The notes under the pieces are model-generated. The model was not told where the DNA came from and did not search any database. It saw only the letters and a list, made by a program, of their open reading frames with translations. A stretch of DNA of 64,000 nt from Membranipora membranacea (lineage: Eukaryota > Bryozoa > Gymnolaemata > Cheilostomatida > Membraniporidae), in NCBI GenBank assembly GCA_914767715.1, contig OU612066.1, forward strand, positions 27,938,283 through 28,002,282, given 5' to 3'. This document shows, piece by piece, positions 58,701 to 64,000 of the stretch. The position numbers were made by a program, and so were the translations under genes. Numbering within the stretch: position 1 is the first letter of the stretch; each line of letters begins with the position of its first letter.

Positions 58701-61700
58701 GAGGTAAAGCAATGAAAGGAAGGTAGATGACCTTTGCTTCTCAATATGTATGTTGATAGATAACAGTCTATATGGACTGTGCTCTATTACAGACTCACAG
58801 ATCAGGAGGGGACCTCCTAATCAAGGAGGGCCCACCCAAAGATATTCAACAACTTTAATCTAAAAGATCCATCTTTGCAAATTGTTAATTATCCGGCCAT
58901 GCTATGTTACAAGAAGCCATAGGTAAATCTGATTTCACTTCTCCATACTTTCTGTAATGTTGTAGATGTGGGTTAAATATCATCACAAAGACAGACTCAA
59001 GCCAAATATACACACTAATAATGGACTGGAGAGATTAAACAGGACTTTCAAGCAGCTCACAGGAGTTGACAAGGGTAGCAATATAGGCTTGAGAACATGT
59101 CTTCATCGTACTCTAACAAAGTTCTTGCATCAGATGGAGGCACGGTGAGAACTGGCTATTTTAATTTGATCTTGAGAGTTTTCATCACAGTTTCAACCAA
59201 AAGAGTTGGATACATTTTATTGCTATTGTCATAGTCATCCATGGTAAATCGTTGATTTTGATTTTCCATGGAAACATAATGAGCACAACTTACTTTTTGC
59301 CTTAAAGCCAACTTCAACTACATTCTGCCGACAGACCATACAAAATAGCCAAAAACTATTGATTATTGAGATTAAATTAGGAGAGGTATACACCCTAGGG
59401 TGCTGGGGGCTGGAACAATCAACATTGAAAGCTCCCCCAGTGGGGCTCGAACCCACAACTCCTGCGGCACTAATCGCCTGGCAGTGAATAGCAAGCGCGC
59501 TAACCGATTGCGCCATCTCACCATCCCCAAAAAAAGAATGGGTCGATGGCGCTAATTAGATAGCCCGCTATTCACTACTCGGAGTTGTATTCTCTCATCC
59601 CACAGCACATTCCAATCCACCATTGCCACCCTATGAAACACAGCGTACGTGTTAGGGTTATTGGCCTTACATGGCCCATTGCTGACATATCAAAGTAGAG
59701 CAAAGTTCCTTGCACCGTAGTCGACATATACCTGGTGAAGTGTGGCAAGCAAGTAGTTGGTGGCTTTGCTTATTTATGTCATATCACAGACTATTTGCTT
59801 ACTTCAATGGAGCTAGCTTATCAATAAAAATCCGTCGAGCCTACCTATAACAGTGGGATGTTAGCATCAAGTAATTTCTCCGCACAAAAATGCCTGCCTT
59901 CTTGTCAGTTTGATCGACAATGAGTAATTTACATTGTCATAATCGACTTGACCATATCATGTGTGATACAAAATCGCTTTTATAATGCTATTTATCGTCA
60001 TATTTATACAGGTATAAAACTCACAACATCAAATGGCAAAGCACCATCAGAGCTTACAACAAAGCTCTTCCAGGCTATCTTCACGAGAAACCGAGATGGT
60101 TTATCAAGAAGGCTTTACGTGTTGGACGGAATGACATTAACAGAGTTTATGAACTTGATGATGAAGGTAGATGTCCCTGCCCGGCTTATAAACACAATGG
60201 CTCGATATGCAAACATGTTCTTGCACATGCAGACGTACAGGGATGCCTTCCTGTCCGATACGAGAAGCCACTTTTTGTCTTAGACAAGCGAGTGACATGT
60301 GAGTATTTGATGTAGGCTACATGCTTTGAGTTGAGTTGAGTTGCAAAATTTACCAGTTGAGATTAAAGTGTTGGGAATGTTTGAGGCTACCAAGCCAGAC
60401 TTTATTCGCAGTGATTATATCGCTTTGGTCAGGTGTTTTGTTGCAAAAGTATGCATGAAAATCTTATTCATAATGATGGCATATGTCAAAGATTCACAGG
60501 TGATTTAAGGACCTTTAATATTTGATCTTAATAACAATACATTGGGCCTCATCCAGGGTTCGTATATTAACAGCTGCTTGGTTTTCTCACAGACGAAGTT
60601 TGGAATTTTTGCGGACTGAACAAAACGACTCTTTGTATAATATAATAATTTATCTGGCAAGAAGGTGCAGATAATAAAAACTCACTCCAGCAGCATTCAC
60701 CTAAAGCTTTGGTGTAACATCTCATTCTCCACTGAAACTTCCATGGTGCTCAAGCTCTTGTCACTTGTGTCAGCTGTAGATTTGGATGTTGATGGAAACA
60801 TCAAAGGACATTCGACAGATCTTGATTCAATGATACAACAGGGAGCTACTTCTAAATACCACAGACGGCCCTTCATGAAAGCAAAGCATGCCAAAAGACA
60901 GCAGTTTACAGCAAAGCTTAAACAAGGCGAAACACATGTAAGTGAATCATCTGCCAAGGTTTAGTGTGTTGGATATTCGACCTACTTGAGGCCAAATACC
61001 CGAGCAGAACAGACACCTCTCTTTTATTCTTGTTTATTTTGTTATTGAGTTACCTCCTCCTGTGAAGAAAGGGGGCAACTCCGTACAAAAGATGTTTATT
61101 TATTTTTATCAAATGTTTCTATTTGACATGAAACTTGAGATTTTAGGTATTAACTCACTTAATTAATGATGGGATCCCACAAGTGTAGGCAGGGAGTTAC
61201 TCCCCTGCCATAGTACTTCTAGGCATGACTAGGTTTATGCGCTAGTTGTTAGAGTTGAATCTAACTTGCCTGTGTTTGTAGTTTCTTTTCTGCTAGTCTC
61301 CTACAATAAACTGCCGTCACAATCTCTAAATGCAGGAACACTGCTTCAAACTGTGTACTAATGTGTTAGGCGTAGGCGTCAGCGGTCTTATTGTCACTGT
61401 GGGTAGCAAATTTGCAGTGAAAAAACTGTGTTATATACTGAAATGGACACGGTTCATCATTCAATCTTGCAATTATTGAACCCGAATGCTAACCTATTAT
61501 CAACCAATATATGTTAAACTTTATAGGGCGAATATAACGAGAGTTCCAGCAGTGTTCAAACATCTAAGGTAATCAAGCGTGTTAATGGCATCACATTATA
61601 TGAGTCGGACCTCAAAACACTCAGTTCGGCTGAATATATCACTGATACTGTAAGTATAGATACAGGATGGATATTAGATATTTGGTATTTCAGCGGGTTG

Positions 61701-62358
61701 GTGTCAAGAGTGTTTGCAAGCCGAAATTGAAGATACAAAGATTGAGACTACCAGGGTATATAGAAGGCTACATGCTATATGCTCTGTGATATGTAAATGT
61801 TAGTTTCTCACAAGATATTTGTGCAGAATTCACCGACCCCACCAAATCAAATACTACAAAAATTGCGTTGAAGAGGATGCAGCCCCTATTCAATGTTTGC
61901 CAGATATGTGTTAAGCATTTACAAGTTTATTGGTATTTGTTTAAAATTGATTTAATTGTAGATTGTTGATGCCTGTCTGTCTGTTGCCCTGCTGGTAATG
62001 CAGTTGATAAAGAAATGCAACTAACATCAACCCAACAGGCCATTGGTATTTGTGTATGTTGATGCCAGCTTACTGTAACAGTTGTAGCCTATGTGTCGGC
62101 TCAGCAATATTTGTTCCAGGGGGGTAATCCACAATTCTAGACCCTGCCTCTCAGACCAATCCCATGGAGCTTATTTAAATTTCATAATTTTAGATGAAAG
62201 CTCTAAAGTTACATGATGTGCCGAAGACCTTATTTGGAATGCAATTTAGGACGGTTCTAGTGCCAAGATACAAGCCAATTACAAGACACTTTTACATGGG
62301 AGTAAGTTAATTTAACAGTATCAATCTAATTTTTTGTGATTAGAAATTGCGGTATTTC

Positions 62359-62394
<36 letters not shown>

Positions 62395-63864
62395 GCATGA
62401 TGATTCACTGCCTGTGCTCTGGGGATAATTGTTTTTCCAAAACATGTGTGCAACGGATTCAGATCAAATTGACGATACACAAATGTTTCATTTGCTAAAC
62501 ATTCACTTGTGTTGTGTTCATCTGAGATGGAAAGGCCAACGTACATAGAAGCAGCCATGTTCGTTTTATAAATACCTTGACGGAATTATAACCATATTTC
62601 CTGATTTTTTTTATATGTCATATAATTTTTTTATAAAACTTTATTGGCAAATCTGTAGATCATCGAGGCACAAAATCATGTTGTTTGGATAGCTGACTCC
62701 CTTCCCATTGATGAGTCAGCTGTAAGTACTGTGAAAGGTGAGTTTTTGCAAAAATGACCGAAATTGTTTAAAGCATAAATTTCCTTGATTATATGGTATG
62801 TGTATATGGTGTATATGGTCTATAATTATAATGTCATATGATCTAGTTAAAGTAAGTGAGCTCTTTCTTTTTTCATCTTAACCCTCATCAAATTGCTATG
62901 AGTAGTGTACCCATCGGGACCCAACTGTGCTTTTGATGTTTAATTCACATACATGTATTGGTAAGAGCAACTGAGAGTTTATACTCATCCTATCCCATAT
63001 TCCGCATTGACTGAGTTGTGTGACACTTTCCTGTATTATTTTAGAGATTGCTGCCAGACTGACCCACTATTCAGAGACTGGACTTTTAAAAAAGTTGGAT
63101 TGTGAATATCAGCAGGATGGTGTTTCTTGTGGACTACATGTCATTAAGGTATAGTTTCAGTATAAACATTATGTGACATATTATATATTAAAAGTATATC
63201 AATGATACTGCTATTTTTAGGGAAAGGTTTTTGTGAACTATCCAAGTCAAAATTGCTTATGTCAGAAAATTGTTCTAGAATGGGCAGAAAATCATTGATA
63301 AAACTCAAGAATGACTACATGATGTTAATGACCTCAATGTATGCATGCCCTTAGTGATAAATATGAATGTTAGGGTCCTATATTTGGAGTTTCTCAAATA
63401 GTATATGAAAGATAAGATTGCCGCTTATCGAGCAGTGTTTTGTATTTTAGACTGATGAACAATACGTGGGGGATATAAAGCCGGAGATATACGGATTATC
63501 AGCCTCATCAGCTGTTATGGCGTATAGAGATCAGTTGAGAGAAAAACTTGTTTCCTACAAAGGTAAATGTGATATCCTTACGAAGATAATAACTCGACCA
63601 ATAATCTAACAAATGCTGTATTTTTCTGAGCGTGCCATCAACCTTGTGCGTGATTTTGCAAATTATCCCCTTTTACCAATACAATGAGTTTCAATGGTTT
63701 GGTAGCACCTAATATGCAGAACGCAAAGGAGACAATGGAGAGAACAGAAACAGATGCAGCAAATCTCATAGCCACAGCCACTGTCCCGGATGAGGATGAT
63801 CTCCCATCTCTTGATACACTGTTGAAAGCAGACAACAGTGTGAAGACTAAGCCAATCTGTAAAG
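55718..63864 (+). CDS. MULE-type transposase core + SWIM finger + C48/Ulp1-type protease, multi-exon gene (partial at the 3' end)
   Basis: Exons: 55718-55840, 56154-56291, 56678-56874, 57157-57503, 58001-58536, 58966-59144, 60012-60298, 60671-60937, 61527-61649, 61962-61994, 62194-62301, 62659-62737, 63045-63148, 63451-63562, 63706-63864; about 930 codons so far. All have GT..AG borders, and phases agree except between the seventh and eighth. Early exons resemble FAR1/MULE N-termini (KKLGCKAKMYVKEI). MULE catalytic acids are placed at Asp in LIDATYNVN, Asp in WMSDDSAAQ and Glu in TNNGLERLNRTFK. A SWIM finger follows (CPCPAYKHNGSICKH). The last third is a C48-like protease: DLKTLSSAEYITDT, His/Asp in NHVVWIADS, Gln/Cys in YQQDGVSCGLHVI. 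Many introns suggest a resident gene; plant MULEs with Ulp1 genes are a precedent. Activity is untested. Confidence 0.82.
58129..58458 (+). repeat. Five tandem 66-bp units coding an acidic 22-residue repeat
   Basis: Units start at 58129, 58195, 58261, 58327 and 58393. Each encodes EVELNEAVMEEL followed by FLSLGQEEDK or a near variant. They lie in frame between the second Asp and the Glu of the MULE core and predict an acidic helix. Near identity between units indicates recent expansion. Confidence 0.95.
59370..59527 (-). mobile_element. tRNA-derived SINE-like element, family C, in an intron
   Basis: On the minus strand, box A (gatggcgcaatcggttagcg) and box B (gggttcgagcccca) stand about 50 bp apart with an insert in the anticodon/variable region. 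A non-tRNA tail (cccccagcaccctagggtgt) follows. Only one copy is in this window, so the body cannot be confirmed by comparison; it could also be a tRNA pseudogene. Confidence 0.55.
62361..62394 (+). repeat. (GAT)n microsatellite in an intron
   Basis: Eleven GAT units in the intron between exons 62194-62301 and 62659-62737. Confidence 0.95.
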
Positions 63865-64000
63865 GTGAGTTATAACAGAGAGACTGCTCTGTAAAGCATG
63901 GTATACAATCGCCATGGTTTTTAAACTCAGAATTTGATCCCTTAATAGAACTGCCCTCCTTGATAACAATCTTTTTAACACATTCACGAATGTACTATGA
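63865..64000 (+). other. Intron continuing out of the window
   Basis: Starts with gtgagt after a codon split G|; the next exon must begin with two bases completing it. Confidence 0.6.

Noticed and set aside
59440-59527. True tRNA gene on the minus strand
   Set aside because: The insert between boxes is too long and irregular for a normal tRNA, and a repeat-like tail follows.

Overview
The window is nuclear DNA of an invertebrate animal. Genes are split by GT..AG introns, intergenic DNA is AT-rich and full of microsatellites, and at least ten transposable-element lineages are present. A microtubule-associated-protein (tau/MAP) repeat gene and a HIP14-like ankyrin-DHHC gene point to a bilaterian. 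I cannot name the species. A recurring short motif (AGAGRGGRCAACTCC) resembles one I associate with molluscan non-coding DNA, but that is weak evidence.

Layout. 1-3914 and 25637-30433 hold two copies of a gene for a nucleotidyltransferase-like domain followed by tandem 43-residue kinesin-light-chain-type TPRs. Copy 2 is complete (three exons, about 1354 aa). Copy 1 enters the window in an intron and has an in-frame TGA near the start of its large exon. Downstream of each copy, on the minus strand, is a copy of the last exon of the ankyrin-DHHC gene (8082-8351 and 32890-33159), so the two regions form a large segmental duplication. Only the second locus keeps the rest of that gene (32890-38872). 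It has in-frame stops in the DHHC exon and exon phases that do not join, so it is probably a pseudogene. Copy 1 of the block is split by a complete hAT transposon (9377-13959) with an intact seven-exon transposase, matching terminal inverted repeats and a target duplication.

15.5-25.6 kb is mostly non-genic, with an LTR-less reverse-transcriptase fragment, a 30-bp perfect palindrome and a CACTA-like MITE containing a tRNA-like segment. 30.8-32.8 kb holds the 3' part of a non-LTR element with a restriction-like endonuclease. 40.88-43.31 kb is a complete LTR element that encodes only Gag, with 98% similar LTRs and a 5-bp target duplication; a broken APE-type non-LTR element follows at once (43.4-46.0 kb). 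Two exons of a tau-like protein lie at 47.5-48.6 kb. 50.4-53.9 kb holds three more reverse-transcriptase relics. At 54.3-55.4 kb a relic of a SWIM zinc-finger gene (minus strand) is interrupted by a second copy of the CACTA-like MITE; removing the insert rejoins the reading frame.

The last 8 kb (55718-63864) is an intron-rich gene that joins a MULE-type transposase core, a SWIM zinc finger and a C48/Ulp1-type cysteine protease with its His, Asp, Gln and Cys residues visible. With the Gag-only LTR element, the intact hAT and the tRNA-bearing MITE, it is the most interesting content. All exon calls were made by eye from splice signals and reading-frame phase; no database search was possible.
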